A stretch of 64,000 nucleotides of DNA, from assembly GCF_000282215.1 (NCBI RefSeq), contig NZ_AKJS01000080.1:62001-126000 (forward strand), in the 5' to 3' direction. Positions 48,595-57,617 of the stretch are shown here, one piece after another (within the stretch, counting starts at the first letter, position 1; every line of letters begins with the position of its first letter). The notes under the pieces are model-generated. The model saw nothing but the letters and a program-made list of their open reading frames with translations. It made no database searches and was not told the DNA's origin. The position numbers and the translations under genes are program-made. This stretch comes from Pseudomonas sp. GM21. GTDB taxonomy: Bacteria > Pseudomonadota > Gammaproteobacteria > Pseudomonadales > Pseudomonadaceae.

Positions 48595-49407
48595 TCAGCT
48601 CTGACAGCGAGGGCAAAAAACGCTGGCGCGCTGCCCGAGTTTCACATCCCGCAGGTCTGTGCCGCAGACCTTGCAGGGCTGATGGCCTCGGCCGTACACG
48701 AACAGTTCCTGCTGGAAGTAACCCGGCTGACCGTCACCGCCGATAAAGTCGCGCAAGGTAGTACCACCGCGCTCGATGGCGGCGGCCAGGATGCGTTTGA
48801 TCTCGATCGCCAGTTTCAAATAACGCGCCCGGGAAATGCTCCTGGCTTCGCGGCGCGGATCGATACCGGCGGCGAACAGCGCTTCGGTCGCGTAGATATT
48901 GCCGACGCCCACCACCACCGCGTTATCCATGATGAACGGCTTGACCGCCATGGAGCGCCCGCGAGACTGCTGGAACAAGCGCTCGCCGTCGAACAGGTCG
49001 GTCAACGGCTCCGGTCCCAGGCGAATCAGCAACTCGTGGTTATATGGGTCGAGACTCCAGAGCATCGCACCAAACCGACGCGGGTCGGTGTAGCGCAGCG
49101 CCAGGCCGGACTCCAGTTCGATGTCTACATGCTCATGCTTGGCCGCCGGCAGACCGGCTTCCACCAGCCGCAAATTCCCCGACATGCCCAAATGGCTGAT
49201 CAGCGTGCCGACTTCGGCATTGATCAACAAGTACTTCGCACGCCGTTCCACCAGCACGATGCGCTGTCCGGAAAGCCGCACATCAAGGTCTTCCGGAATC
49301 GGCCAGCGCAAGCGCCGGTCCCGTACGATCACCCGGCTGACCCGTTGGCCTTCCAGGTGCGGCGCAATTCCGCGGCGGGTGGTTTCGACTTCTGGCAGTT
49401 CAGGCAT
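48595..49407 (-). CDS. mutM: Formamidopyrimidine-DNA glycosylase
   Basis: MutM removes 8-oxoguanine and FaPy lesions. The 270-residue protein starts [14 protein letters not shown], giving the catalytic Pro2 and Glu3. It has the LIRLGPEPL and [11 protein letters not shown] segments and a C-terminal zinc finger with Cys pairs at CKVC and CPRC. It is 28 bases from the HDOD gene upstream. Confidence 0.96.
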   Translation of the reverse strand: MPELPEVETTRRGIAPHLEGQRVSRVIVRDRRLRWPIPEDLDVRLSGQRIVLVERRAKYLLINAEVGTLISHLGMSGNLRLVEAGLPAAKHEHVDIELESGLALRYTDPRRFGAMLWSLDPYNHELLIRLGPEPLTDLFDGERLFQQSRGRSMAVKPFIMDNAVVVGVGNIYATEALFAAGIDPRREARSISRARYLKLAIEIKRILAAAIERGGTTLRDFIGGDGQPGYFQQELFVYGRGHQPCKVCGTDLRDVKLGQRASVFCPRCQS

Positions 49408-49435
49408 GGGGCACTCGAATCAGGCTATCCAACGC

Positions 49436-50305
49436 TCAGCGATGAGTGCCAAGGTCACGAATCGTTTGCTTGAGCGTCTCGAAGTCATAGTCCGAGAGGC
49501 CGACATAATCGAGCACCAGATGCCCGATGCTGTTCCATTCGTGATCTTCGGCCTGGTTGCCCAATACCCGATAGGACGCACAAATGTGTTCGGCCATCTT
49601 CAGAATCGCCAGCAGGTTCTTGAGCTGGGCATTGCGCGACGACTCATCGCTGAAGATCGCCAACGCGTTATGGTGATTGGCGATAGCGGCGGTCACATGA
49701 TCCGGCAGGCGCCAGGACTTGGCGGTGTAATATCCCACCACGGCATGGTTGGTATTGAACGCCCGGTTCTCGGTGTCCACCACCCGGCATTCGGCACTGG
49801 CGTTAGCATACGCCTGTTCCAGAACCGTCATGTATTGGGGGAAACGCTGAAGCATCAACGGCACACCGCAATCGTGGAACAACCCCAGGGCGTACGCTTC
49901 ATCACCGGCCTGAGCGCCAATGCGCTTGGCCAGGGTCAGGCAGGTCATCGCCACGTCTTGAGCCGTGTCCCAGAAACGGTTCAAAGTGACAATGGTGTCG
50001 TCATTCATCTCGCCCTTGATCGACTGCGCGTTGATCAGGTTGATGATTGAGCGGCTGCCCAGCAGATTCACCGCACGCTGGATCGAGGCGATCTTGTTGC
50101 TCAAGCCGTAATACGGCGAGTTGACGATCTTCAGCAACGCGCCAGAGAGGCCCGGGTCTTGGGAGATCAGCTTCGCGATCACTTCCAGGTCCGGGTCGGG
50201 CATGTACTGCTCCATCTGCAAATCCACCATGATTTGCGGCTGGGCGGGCACGCTGATGCCTTGCAGGGACTGTTGAATCTGTTCGGTCGTCAGCTCTTGG
50301 GACAT
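49436..50305 (-). CDS. HDOD-domain signalling protein
   Basis: A 289-residue protein that is mainly an HDOD domain (about 20-220). The core DPGLSGALLKIVNSPYYGLS and LGLFHDCGVPLMLQRFP are family hallmarks. HDOD proteins are associated with signalling in Pseudomonas, but no substrate is known. The 3' neighbour mutM is on the same strand. Confidence 0.9.
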   Translation of the reverse strand: MSQELTTEQIQQSLQGISVPAQPQIMVDLQMEQYMPDPDLEVIAKLISQDPGLSGALLKIVNSPYYGLSNKIASIQRAVNLLGSRSIINLINAQSIKGEMNDDTIVTLNRFWDTAQDVAMTCLTLAKRIGAQAGDEAYALGLFHDCGVPLMLQRFPQYMTVLEQAYANASAECRVVDTENRAFNTNHAVVGYYTAKSWRLPDHVTAAIANHHNALAIFSDESSRNAQLKNLLAILKMAEHICASYRVLGNQAEDHEWNSIGHLVLDYVGLSDYDFETLKQTIRDLGTHR

Positions 50306-50481
50306 AGGTACACACTCTGGGCCAGGCGCAGATTCTAGCTTCTAAAAGTTGGATCCGACACCTTGGGCCACACATCTGCTGAAGTTTCATCCATCCCCAC
50401 GGCTGTCACCGCATGTCTATCCGCCAAACCGTGGCCTTGCGCAACACGCTATACTCCCGCTCTTTTTTCCGGAGCGACGTC

Positions 50482-51678
50482 ATGTCCCTGCCTAGCCTGC
50501 GCCTTAAAGCCAACGCCGACCGTCGCCTGCGAAACGGCCACTTGTGGGTCTACAGCAACGAAATCGATGTAGCCGCCACGCCTTTGCACGGTTTCAAGGC
50601 CGGTGACCAGGCGATCCTCGAAGCGGCTGGTGGCAAGCCGCTGGGCATCGTTGCCATGAGCCCGAACAACCTGATCTGCGCCCGCCTGTTGTCGCGCGAC
50701 ATCAAGTTGCCGCTGGACAAGTCGTTGCTCGTTCACCGCATCAACGTCGCCCTGTCGCTGCGCGATCGCCTGTTCGACAAGCCGTTCTATCGCCTCGTCT
50801 ACGGTGACTCCGACCTGCTGCCAGGCCTGGTGGTCGACCGTTTCGGTGACATCCTTGTGGTGCAGATCGCTTCGGCGACCATGGAAGCCCATAAAGAAGA
50901 CGTGATCGCCGCGTTGACCCAAGTGCTCAAGCCAAGCGGCATTCTGTTCAAGAATGACTCCGCCGCCCGTGATGCCGAAGGCCTCAACCGTTACGTCGAA
51001 ACCGTGTTCGGCCTGGTGCCGGAGTGGGTGGCGCTGGAAGAAAACGGCGTCAAATTCGAAGCACCCGTCATGCAAGGCCAGAAAACCGGCTGGTTCTACG
51101 ACCACCGCATGAACCGCGCACGCCTGGCCCCGTATGCCAAAGGCAAACGCGTATTGGACCTCTACAGCTATATCGGTGGCTGGGGTGTGCAAGCCGCCGC
51201 GTTTGGCGCCAGTGAAGTGTTCTGCGTCGACGCTTCCGCGTTCGCCCTCGACGGCGTCGAGCGTAACGCCGCGCTGAACGGTTTCGCCGACAAAATGACC
51301 TGCATCGAAGGCGACGTGTTCGAAGCCCTGAAAGAGCTGAAAGCCAGCGAAGAACGTTTCGACGTGATCGTGGCCGACCCTCCGGCATTCATCAAACGCA
51401 AGAAAGACATGAAGAACGGTGAAGGCGCCTACCGTCGCCTGAATGAGCAAGCCATGCGCCTGCTCAGCAAGGACGGCATCCTGGTGAGCGCTTCGTGCTC
51501 GATGCACCTGCCCGAAGACGACCTGCAAAATATCCTGTTGACCAGCGCCCGCCACCTGGACCGCAATATCCAGTTGCTGGAGCGTGGCGCTCAAGGCCCG
51601 GACCACCCGGTTCACCCTGCCATCGCCGAGACTCGCTACATCAAAAGCATCACCTGCCGCCTGCTGCCAAACAGCTGA
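50482..51678 (+). CDS. rlmI: Class I SAM-dependent 23S rRNA methyltransferase (RlmI-like)
   Basis: A 398-residue methyltransferase. The N-terminal PUA-like domain begins LRLKANADRRLRNGHLWVYS. The methyltransferase domain has VLDLYSYIGGWGVQAAAFGA and the DPPAF-type catalytic loop in VIVADPPAFIKRKKD. The end has SASCSMHLPEDDL. RlmI methylates C1962 of 23S rRNA. The ATG at 50482 is preceded by CCGGAGCG. Its stop is followed by a palindrome. Confidence 0.92.
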   Translation: MSLPSLRLKANADRRLRNGHLWVYSNEIDVAATPLHGFKAGDQAILEAAGGKPLGIVAMSPNNLICARLLSRDIKLPLDKSLLVHRINVALSLRDRLFDKPFYRLVYGDSDLLPGLVVDRFGDILVVQIASATMEAHKEDVIAALTQVLKPSGILFKNDSAARDAEGLNRYVETVFGLVPEWVALEENGVKFEAPVMQGQKTGWFYDHRMNRARLAPYAKGKRVLDLYSYIGGWGVQAAAFGASEVFCVDASAFALDGVERNAALNGFADKMTCIEGDVFEALKELKASEERFDVIVADPPAFIKRKKDMKNGEGAYRRLNEQAMRLLSKDGILVSASCSMHLPEDDLQNILLTSARHLDRNIQLLERGAQGPDHPVHPAIAETRYIKSITCRLLPNS

Positions 51679-51694
51679 TCACGCCGGCTTGACG

Positions 51695-51712
51695 GGGAGC
51701 CGATCGGCTCCC
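51695..51712 (+). terminator. Perfect palindrome after rlmI
   Basis: GGGAGCCGATCGGCTCCC is a perfect 18-base palindrome, 16 bases after the rlmI stop. It is followed by only a weak T-run, so it could be a terminator or an mRNA-end hairpin. It marks the left boundary of the AT-rich island. Confidence 0.55.
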
Positions 51713-51911
51713 AGTTCTATCATCCGACATTCAATGTCAAAACTTCCTACACTTGCAGTCCTTGAGACTTGCAGGACATTTCTCTGTATTTTTTATTTTA
51801 GAGAATATGCCTTACAAAGTTTATTCAGCCCCTCGATTGATCCGACAAAATTACTAGAACTTTCCTACTCAATCTCTCCTTGATAAGGACTCATTAGCAA
51901 CTATGATTGAG

Positions 51912-51941
51912 TTGTCACACAGGAGTGACGCTCACTATCAA
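51912..51941 (+). promoter_or_regulatory. Possible promoter of the peptide/SagB/AurF cluster
   Basis: TTGTCA (51912-51917) and TATCAA (51936-51941) are spaced by 18 bases. A dyad GTCAC...GTGAC (51914-51918 and 51925-51929) overlaps it and could be an operator. The surrounding 250 bases are strikingly AT-rich for this genome. Prediction is from pattern alone. Confidence 0.35.
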
Positions 51942-51959
51942 CGAAAAGGAGTTCCAAAC

Positions 51960-52031
51960 ATGAAAGCAATTACTCTGGAAGCTAACAACATCGCCAACCT
52001 GGCTTTTCTGGTTGCACCCAAAGCCCGCTAA
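51960..52031 (+). CDS. 23-residue peptide, candidate precursor of a peptide-derived product
   Basis: ATG at 51960 opens a 24-codon frame ending TAA at 52029. The peptide begins MKAITLEANN, has a hydrophobic middle (NLAFLVAP) and ends PKAR. It has no Cys or Ser and one Thr. The ribosome site AAGGAG (51946-51951) is eight bases before the ATG, the best in the region. It precedes the SagB-type dehydrogenase and AurF-type oxygenase genes. Short precursor peptides of this size are known for PQQ and others, but I do not recognise this one. It could alternatively be a regulatory leader peptide; the absence of a run of one codon argues against simple attenuation. Confidence 0.65.
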   Translation: MKAITLEANNIANLAFLVAPKAR

Positions 52032-52040
52032 GTAAATGAA

Positions 52041-52068
52041 GCGCTGGGGAGTGCCGGCTACCCAGCGT
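52041..52068 (+). terminator. Hairpin between the peptide gene and the dehydrogenase gene
   Basis: GCGCTGGG (52041-52048) pairs with CCCAGCGT (52061-52068), seven base pairs plus a G-U, with a 12-base loop. It starts 9 bases after the peptide stop. The following TTCTCT is a weak U-run, so it would attenuate rather than stop transcription and could give more peptide message than enzyme message. Confidence 0.55.
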
Positions 52069-52102
52069 TCTCTATGGAAAACTCCAGAGTGAACCGCCTA
52101 CC

Positions 52103-53182
52103 ATGCAGATAAACCCTTATCTCTTCATGCTTCCTCGCACGCCTGGTCTAATAGTTTGGGATTACAAAAATCATAAACAGTATGAACTGGACCTTGAGCA
52201 TTCAACCCGGCTTGCAGAACTCATCAACAAACCGAACAGATTCAATAATAGAAACAGCATAGATATACAACTTCTTGAAGCAGGAATACTCACCACATAT
52301 ACACCTCCTATAATTGAGTGGGGCTGGGATGACCTGTCGAAAATATTCCATATCGGCACCAAGAACATCCCCTGCCAACATACCCCGCAAGATATTCATG
52401 AATGGTCCAGAGAGTATCTGAACCATTGCAGCGAAGTCCTGGCCACAACGACCCCGGACACGCGACTGGCGGAAAGCCTGGCAGGCGAACTGATTACGCT
52501 GCCGAAACCTGCATGCCTGCCGCAAGGCTCTCTGGCAAATACCCTGATCAACCGGAAAACCTGCCGAACCTTCACCGGGGATTCCCTCTCACTTGAAGGG
52601 GTCAGCACACTGCTCTACTTGTCCCTGGGCTACTTGCGAGAACGGGAAGATGACGTCGATGAAAGCGTTGCCGAAGGACTTGGCGCCCGGCGTACCAGTC
52701 CATCCGGGGGTGGGTTGAACGCCTGTGAGGGGTTCCTTCTTGTACAAAATGTCAGCGGCCTGAAACCCGGGTTCTATGCCTACCATCCCACCGAACATGC
52801 GTTGAGCTTCGTCAACCCACTGCCAAGCAGGCCGTTGGGGCAACTGCTGTGCGGGCAACACTTCATCAATAACTTGCCAGTCGGGCTGTTCATCACTAGT
52901 CGATTCGACAAGCTGTGGTGGAAGTATGAACACTCGCGCGCCTATCGAATGGCCTACGTTGAAGCCGGGCATATTTCCCAGACCTTCCAGTTGGTGGCCA
53001 CCTCACTCGGATTGAACACCTGGCTGACCGGTGCGCTGACGGACGATCAGGTCGAAACGCTGCTGGGTCTCAATGACAGCGCAGAACAGCCTTTGTTTTT
53101 TGTCGGTTGCGGCAAGAGCAACGGCGACGTGATGTGCAAGGAGCTCAAAGCGCTGCTGAGCCCTCAGGACTCGCAACCATGA
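52103..53182 (+). CDS. SagB-type flavin-dependent dehydrogenase (nitroreductase fold)
   Basis: A 359-residue protein. Residues 1-130 resemble the N-terminal domain of SagB-type proteins (NPYLFMLPRTPGLIVWDYKN; WDDLSKIFHIGTKN). Residues 145-355 are the FMN-binding nitroreductase fold, with RKTCRTF (151-157), RRTSPSGGGLN (196-206), GFYAYHP, AYRMAYVEAGHISQ (280-293) and the terminal FFVGCG. SagB-type enzymes oxidise azolines in thiazole/oxazole peptides, but no YcaO cyclase is here and the peptide lacks Cys and Ser. It overlaps the next gene by 4 bases (ATGA). The ribosome site is weak, suggesting coupling or low expression. Confidence 0.85.
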   Translation: MQINPYLFMLPRTPGLIVWDYKNHKQYELDLEHSTRLAELINKPNRFNNRNSIDIQLLEAGILTTYTPPIIEWGWDDLSKIFHIGTKNIPCQHTPQDIHEWSREYLNHCSEVLATTTPDTRLAESLAGELITLPKPACLPQGSLANTLINRKTCRTFTGDSLSLEGVSTLLYLSLGYLREREDDVDESVAEGLGARRTSPSGGGLNACEGFLLVQNVSGLKPGFYAYHPTEHALSFVNPLPSRPLGQLLCGQHFINNLPVGLFITSRFDKLWWKYEHSRAYRMAYVEAGHISQTFQLVATSLGLNTWLTGALTDDQVETLLGLNDSAEQPLFFVGCGKSNGDVMCKELKALLSPQDSQP

Positions 53183-54156
53183 CCGGTCCACTGATTGACC
53201 AGTCATCGCTTCCCGCCAGCTGGGCCGAGCGTTTCACCCTCGGCGACTGGGATAACCGGGCCGCCGTGCGAACCAGCAGGCACACCTATGTATTACCGCA
53301 GGATGTTGAACAGCAGCTGGAAACCCGACACTGGTTTCCACCAGCCTTCCTGCCGTATCTGAATCACCCGGCAGTCAAAGAAGCCGGTCGGGCAATCTCG
53401 CATCGCCTGTCGGCCAATCATCTGGTGTATTTCCTCGACTACACCACCTTGCTCGAACACCGCATCGTCAACCGATCTGTCGAAACCATCGTCCATGGCG
53501 AACTCGGCGTGTGCGTACCCCAACGCATGAAAAAGGCCGCGCTGCAGCTGTACACCGACGAGGGGTATCACGCCTTGTTTTCCAATAACCTCGCCGAACA
53601 GGTTGTAGCTCACTACGGCTTGGTCGATCGACCGGTCATGCCGCAGCGAATCACCCGACTGAACACCCTGCTCGACCGCACACCCGACAGGTACAAGCCA
53701 CTGGCCTGGTTTCTCACCGGTTTCGTTTCCGAGACGATCATCGCCAAGGATCTGCTCGACATCTGTCGTGACGCGTTGGTGTGCGGCGTTCAGGAAATGC
53801 TCAGGGACCACCTCGCCGACGAGGCACGGCACAGTCGCTATTTTTCCGAAGTCTTCCACCATCTATGGCTACACCTGAACAGCGCACAACGCCTGTTCTG
53901 CGCCGGACTGTTGCCAGAGATCATTCGGGTGTTCTTTGAGGTTGATGAGCGTTGGCTGCGGGCAAGCTTTCGCAGCGTCGGCCTCAGGGAGTCAGCCTGC
54001 GCGGACATCATCGAAGGGCTATCGGACGCACAAGCCTGCTTGCAACGCGCCCGTTCGGGCGCCAGCGCCACTCTGAGCGCCCTGAACAAATCCGGGTTCT
54101 TCGATCTGCCTTTCAACCGGCAACTCTTCACCAAGGCAGGGCTATTCGATGAATGA
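53179..54156 (+). CDS. AurF-type non-heme diiron N-oxygenase
   Basis: A 325-residue protein of the AurF (p-aminobenzoate N-oxygenase) family. The full AurF ligand pattern E...ExxH...E...H...ExxH is visible: Glu93, Glu128 and His131 (YTDEGYH), Glu185 (GFVSETII), His211, Glu215 and His218 (RDHLADEARHS). The spacings nearly match AurF (for example His+4 Glu+3 His). These enzymes oxygenate amines, often giving hydroxylamines or nitro groups. It overlaps both neighbours (4 and 8 bases). The likely substrate here is unknown; a modified peptide is an inference. Confidence 0.9.
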   Translation: MTGPLIDQSSLPASWAERFTLGDWDNRAAVRTSRHTYVLPQDVEQQLETRHWFPPAFLPYLNHPAVKEAGRAISHRLSANHLVYFLDYTTLLEHRIVNRSVETIVHGELGVCVPQRMKKAALQLYTDEGYHALFSNNLAEQVVAHYGLVDRPVMPQRITRLNTLLDRTPDRYKPLAWFLTGFVSETIIAKDLLDICRDALVCGVQEMLRDHLADEARHSRYFSEVFHHLWLHLNSAQRLFCAGLLPEIIRVFFEVDERWLRASFRSVGLRESACADIIEGLSDAQACLQRARSGASATLSALNKSGFFDLPFNRQLFTKAGLFDE

Positions 54157-55360
54157 AGGAAACGATACAGCCCATGGTGAAAAACATCGGGCCATGTTCA
54201 TTCTGTTGATGACCATGACGCTGCTTGGAGTTTTCCCCCTCGATGTGGTGCTGCCGTCCTTTCCCGATCTGGCTGACTACTTTCAGACCTCGCCATCCGC
54301 AATTGCCCTGTCTGTCAGCGTGTTCGTCATCGGTCTGGCATTGGCTGTGGTGCTGGTCGGGCCATTGTCGGATAGATGGGGCCGCAAGAAGCTGCTGCTG
54401 GGAGGCATTGCTATCGCGACAATTGGAGCGACTGGTTGCATGGTCGCCAGCGACTACCGCTGGTTTTTGTTCTTCCGCGTGATTCAGGCGATTGGCTGCG
54501 GATCATTTTCATTGTCACAGGCGCTGATACAAGACCTTTTTGCCGGTCGAGAACGCGAGCGCATCAGGATCTGGATGGTGACGGCTGGCGGAGTGTTCAT
54601 TTCAGTTTCGCCACTTCTGGGAACCTGGCTGCAATCGTGCTTTGGCTGGCAAGGCAGTTTTTATGTATTCATTGCACTGGCGGTTATTGCCTGGCTAGGC
54701 GCCTACCGGCTAATCAAGGAAATCCCGTCTGCCCACAGAGCGCTACACAAGGGATTTTTCAGTGCTTATTGGCGCCTGTGTTCGGATGTACGCTTCATGG
54801 GCTACTGGTTGATTTCGGCCCTGGGCTTCGCCTGTCATTTTTCGTTCATCGTTACTTCGCCCATCATTTTCATGGAACGTCTGGCGCTTTCGCCGTATGA
54901 GTTCGCCTGGACATTGTTGCTGTATGGCGTGGCCTATGTATTCGGCGGAGTATTAGCCAGCGTGCTACATCGATACCTGCAAGCCAACACCCAGATCATT
55001 ATCGGCCTGGGCCTGATTGCGGTTTCAGGCGGGGTGATGCTATGGCTGAATCGCCAGTTCGGTCTTTCTGCGGCGACGGTGTTGATCTCCATGCTGATTT
55101 GCACCATCGGCACCACCATTGCCAGGCCAATCGCCAACTCCAAAGCCATGAGTTTCTACCCGGAAAATGCCGGGGCCTCCACCTCGGTCGGGGGCATGCT
55201 GATTTTCATGTTCGGCGGTGTAACCAGCTCGGTAATCAATCTGATGCCCGAAAACCTGACCACGACTCTGGCTCTGGGCTTTCTGACACTGAGCATTGCC
55301 GGGCTTGGAGTGAACGCAGTGATCAATCACAAGACTCAACAGGCACTCAGTACCGGGTGA
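54149..55360 (+). CDS. Bcr/CflA-type MFS drug-efflux transporter
   Basis: A 403-residue 12-helix major facilitator protein. The loop 2-3 motif is VGPLSDRWGRKKLLLGG, and RVIQAIGCGSFSLSQALIQD then LFAGRERERIR matches the Bcr/CflA subfamily. It overlaps the AurF-type gene by 8 bases, so it is the last gene of the coupled unit and probably exports the cluster's product or gives self-resistance. Confidence 0.88.
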   Translation: MNEGNDTAHGEKHRAMFILLMTMTLLGVFPLDVVLPSFPDLADYFQTSPSAIALSVSVFVIGLALAVVLVGPLSDRWGRKKLLLGGIAIATIGATGCMVASDYRWFLFFRVIQAIGCGSFSLSQALIQDLFAGRERERIRIWMVTAGGVFISVSPLLGTWLQSCFGWQGSFYVFIALAVIAWLGAYRLIKEIPSAHRALHKGFFSAYWRLCSDVRFMGYWLISALGFACHFSFIVTSPIIFMERLALSPYEFAWTLLLYGVAYVFGGVLASVLHRYLQANTQIIIGLGLIAVSGGVMLWLNRQFGLSAATVLISMLICTIGTTIARPIANSKAMSFYPENAGASTSVGGMLIFMFGGVTSSVINLMPENLTTTLALGFLTLSIAGLGVNAVINHKTQQALSTG

Positions 55361-55618
55361 AACGTGCCAGTCGTCATTCCGCACGCTCCGTCTGCACTGG
55401 ATCAACGCTTCCCGGCATTCCCTCCTGACGCCAGCCGTGTAGAATCGCGACATTCATCGCCAGTCATCCCCCGGCGGGTTTATGAGCTCAAGCTGAAGCG
55501 CGCGGCGATCCCGCAAAGTTATCGGCAACTTCCGGACACACGGCCATTTCTGAGTGTTCCAGACGTCAATAGAAGCTCACTTCCCTTTTGATACCTGATT
55601 AGCCGCCCGGAGTGCTTC

Positions 55619-57460
55619 ATGCCTGATTACCGCTCGAAAACATCCACCCACGGCCGCAACATGGCCGGTGCCCGCGCACTGTGGCGCGCCACGGGGATGA
55701 AAGATGACGACTTCAAAAAGCCGATCATCGCCATTGCCAACTCGTTCACCCAGTTCGTACCGGGCCACGTCCACCTCAAGGACCTGGGCCAACTGGTCGC
55801 CCGCGAAATCGAACGCGCCGGTGGTGTTGCCAAAGAATTCAACACCATCGCAGTGGATGACGGCATTGCCATGGGCCACGACGGCATGCTGTATTCGCTG
55901 CCGAGTCGCGAAATCATCGCCGACTCCGTCGAGTACATGGTCAACGCCCACTGCGCCGACGCCATTGTCTGTATCTCCAACTGCGACAAGATCACCCCTG
56001 GCATGTTGATGGCGTCCCTGCGCCTGAACATCCCGGTGATCTTCGTCTCCGGCGGCCCGATGGAAGCCGGCAAGACCAAACTGGCCAGCCACGGTCTCGA
56101 CCTCGTCGACGCCATGGTGATCGCCGCCGACTCCAGCGCTTCTGACGAGAAAGTTGCTGAGTACGAGCGCAGCGCGTGCCCGACGTGCGGTTCGTGCTCC
56201 GGCATGTTCACCGCCAACTCGATGAACTGCCTGGTCGAGGCCCTGGGCCTGGCATTGCCGGGCAACGGTTCGACCCTGGCCACCCACAGCGACCGCGAGC
56301 AATTGTTCCTGCAAGCCGGGCGCACCATTGTCGAGCTGTGCAAGCGTTACTACGGCGAAAACGACGAGTCGGTACTGCCGCGCAACATTGCCAACTTCAA
56401 GGCGTTCGAAAACGCCATGACGCTGGACATTGCCATGGGCGGCTCCACCAACACCATCCTGCACTTGCTGGCCGCGGCCCAGGAAGCCGAGATCGATTTC
56501 GACCTGCGCGACATCGACCGTCTGTCCCGTCACGTACCGCAACTGTGCAAAGTCGCGCCGAACATCCAGAAGTACCACATGGAAGACGTGCACCGTGCCG
56601 GCGGGATCTTCAGCATCCTCGGCTCGCTGGCCCGTGGCGGCCTGCTGCACACCGACCTGCCGACTGTGCACAGCAAGACGCTGGCCGAGGGCATCGCCAA
56701 GTGGGACATCACCCAGACCGACGACGAAGCCGTGCATCACTTCTTCAAGGCCGGCCCGGCAGGCATTCCGACGCAAACCGCGTTCAGCCAGTCGACCCGT
56801 TGGGAAACCCTGGACGACGACCGTGAAAACGGCTGCATCCGCAGTGTCGAGCACGCTTACTCGAAAGAAGGCGGCCTGGCCGTTCTCTACGGCAACATCG
56901 CGCTGGATGGCTGTGTGGTGAAAACCGCGGGCGTCGACGAATCGATCCACGTCTTCGAAGGCAACGCGAAGATCTTCGAAAGTCAGGACAGCGCCGTGCG
57001 CGGCATCCTTGCTGACGAAGTGAAGGCCGGCGACATCGTGATCATTCGTTACGAAGGCCCGAAAGGCGGCCCGGGCATGCAGGAAATGCTGTACCCGACG
57101 TCCTACCTGAAATCCAAAGGCCTGGGCAAAGCCTGCGCCCTGCTCACCGACGGCCGTTTCTCCGGCGGCACCTCGGGCTTGTCCATCGGCCACGCTTCGC
57201 CAGAAGCAGCGGCTGGCGGCGCAATTGGTCTGGTGCAGGACGGCGACAAAGTGCTGATCGACATTCCGAACCGCTCGATCAACCTGTTGATCAGCGACGA
57301 AGAAATGGCTGGGCGCCGTGCCGAGCAGGATCAGAAAGGCTGGAAGCCCGTGGAAAAACGTCCACGCAAGGTGACCACCGCACTGAAAGCCTACGCCCTG
57401 CTGGCGACCAGCGCCGACAAGGGTGCGGTGCGTAACAAGGCGATGCTCGACGGGCTGTAA
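55619..57460 (+). CDS. ilvD: Dihydroxy-acid dehydratase
   Basis: IlvD performs the third step of isoleucine and valine synthesis and needs an iron-sulfur cluster. The 613-residue protein has the cluster ligands in [10 protein letters not shown] and [17 protein letters not shown], the active-site [18 protein letters not shown], and starts [23 protein letters not shown] precedes the ATG. The 258 bases upstream hold no recognised gene. Confidence 0.97.
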   Translation: MPDYRSKTSTHGRNMAGARALWRATGMKDDDFKKPIIAIANSFTQFVPGHVHLKDLGQLVAREIERAGGVAKEFNTIAVDDGIAMGHDGMLYSLPSREIIADSVEYMVNAHCADAIVCISNCDKITPGMLMASLRLNIPVIFVSGGPMEAGKTKLASHGLDLVDAMVIAADSSASDEKVAEYERSACPTCGSCSGMFTANSMNCLVEALGLALPGNGSTLATHSDREQLFLQAGRTIVELCKRYYGENDESVLPRNIANFKAFENAMTLDIAMGGSTNTILHLLAAAQEAEIDFDLRDIDRLSRHVPQLCKVAPNIQKYHMEDVHRAGGIFSILGSLARGGLLHTDLPTVHSKTLAEGIAKWDITQTDDEAVHHFFKAGPAGIPTQTAFSQSTRWETLDDDRENGCIRSVEHAYSKEGGLAVLYGNIALDGCVVKTAGVDESIHVFEGNAKIFESQDSAVRGILADEVKAGDIVIIRYEGPKGGPGMQEMLYPTSYLKSKGLGKACALLTDGRFSGGTSGLSIGHASPEAAAGGAIGLVQDGDKVLIDIPNRSINLLISDEEMAGRRAEQDQKGWKPVEKRPRKVTTALKAYALLATSADKGAVRNKAMLDGL

Positions 57461-57483
57461 GCGTCAATCGCAGAAATAAAAAT

Positions 57484-57502
57484 GCCCCGCCAAGTGCGGG
57501 GC
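57484..57502 (-). terminator. Intrinsic terminator between ilvD and pchP
   Basis: GCCCCGC and GCGGGGC pair around CAAGT. On the minus strand the stem is followed by ATTTTTATTTC, a good U-tract, so it can end pchP transcripts. It can also fold in ilvD transcripts. Confidence 0.75.
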
Positions 57503-57503
57503 T

Positions 57504-57606
57504 GATCGTTCCCACGCTCCCGCGTGGGAATGCTTCAAGGGACGCTTCGCGTCCAGTGACGCGGAGCGTCGCGGGCTGCATTCCCACGCAGAGCGAGGGA
57601 ACGATC
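57504..57606. repeat. Large cruciform intergenic repeat (copy 5 of 5)
   Basis: About 103 bases bounded by GATCGTTCCCACGC and GAGGGAACGATC with inner GACGC palindromes, between the convergent ilvD and pchP genes. Confidence 0.85.
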
Positions 57607-57617
57607 AGCTTCAGTGC

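Noticed and set aside
52074..52112. 12-codon frame (MENSRVNRLPCR) overlapping the start of the SagB-type gene
   Set aside because: No ribosome site and it lies on the hairpin's downstream side; likely chance. It remains a weak alternative for a leader peptide.
55577..57193. 538-codon minus-strand frame opposite ilvD
   Set aside because: Composition is shadow-like (Gly/Val/His/Arg-rich) and ilvD on the other strand is certain.
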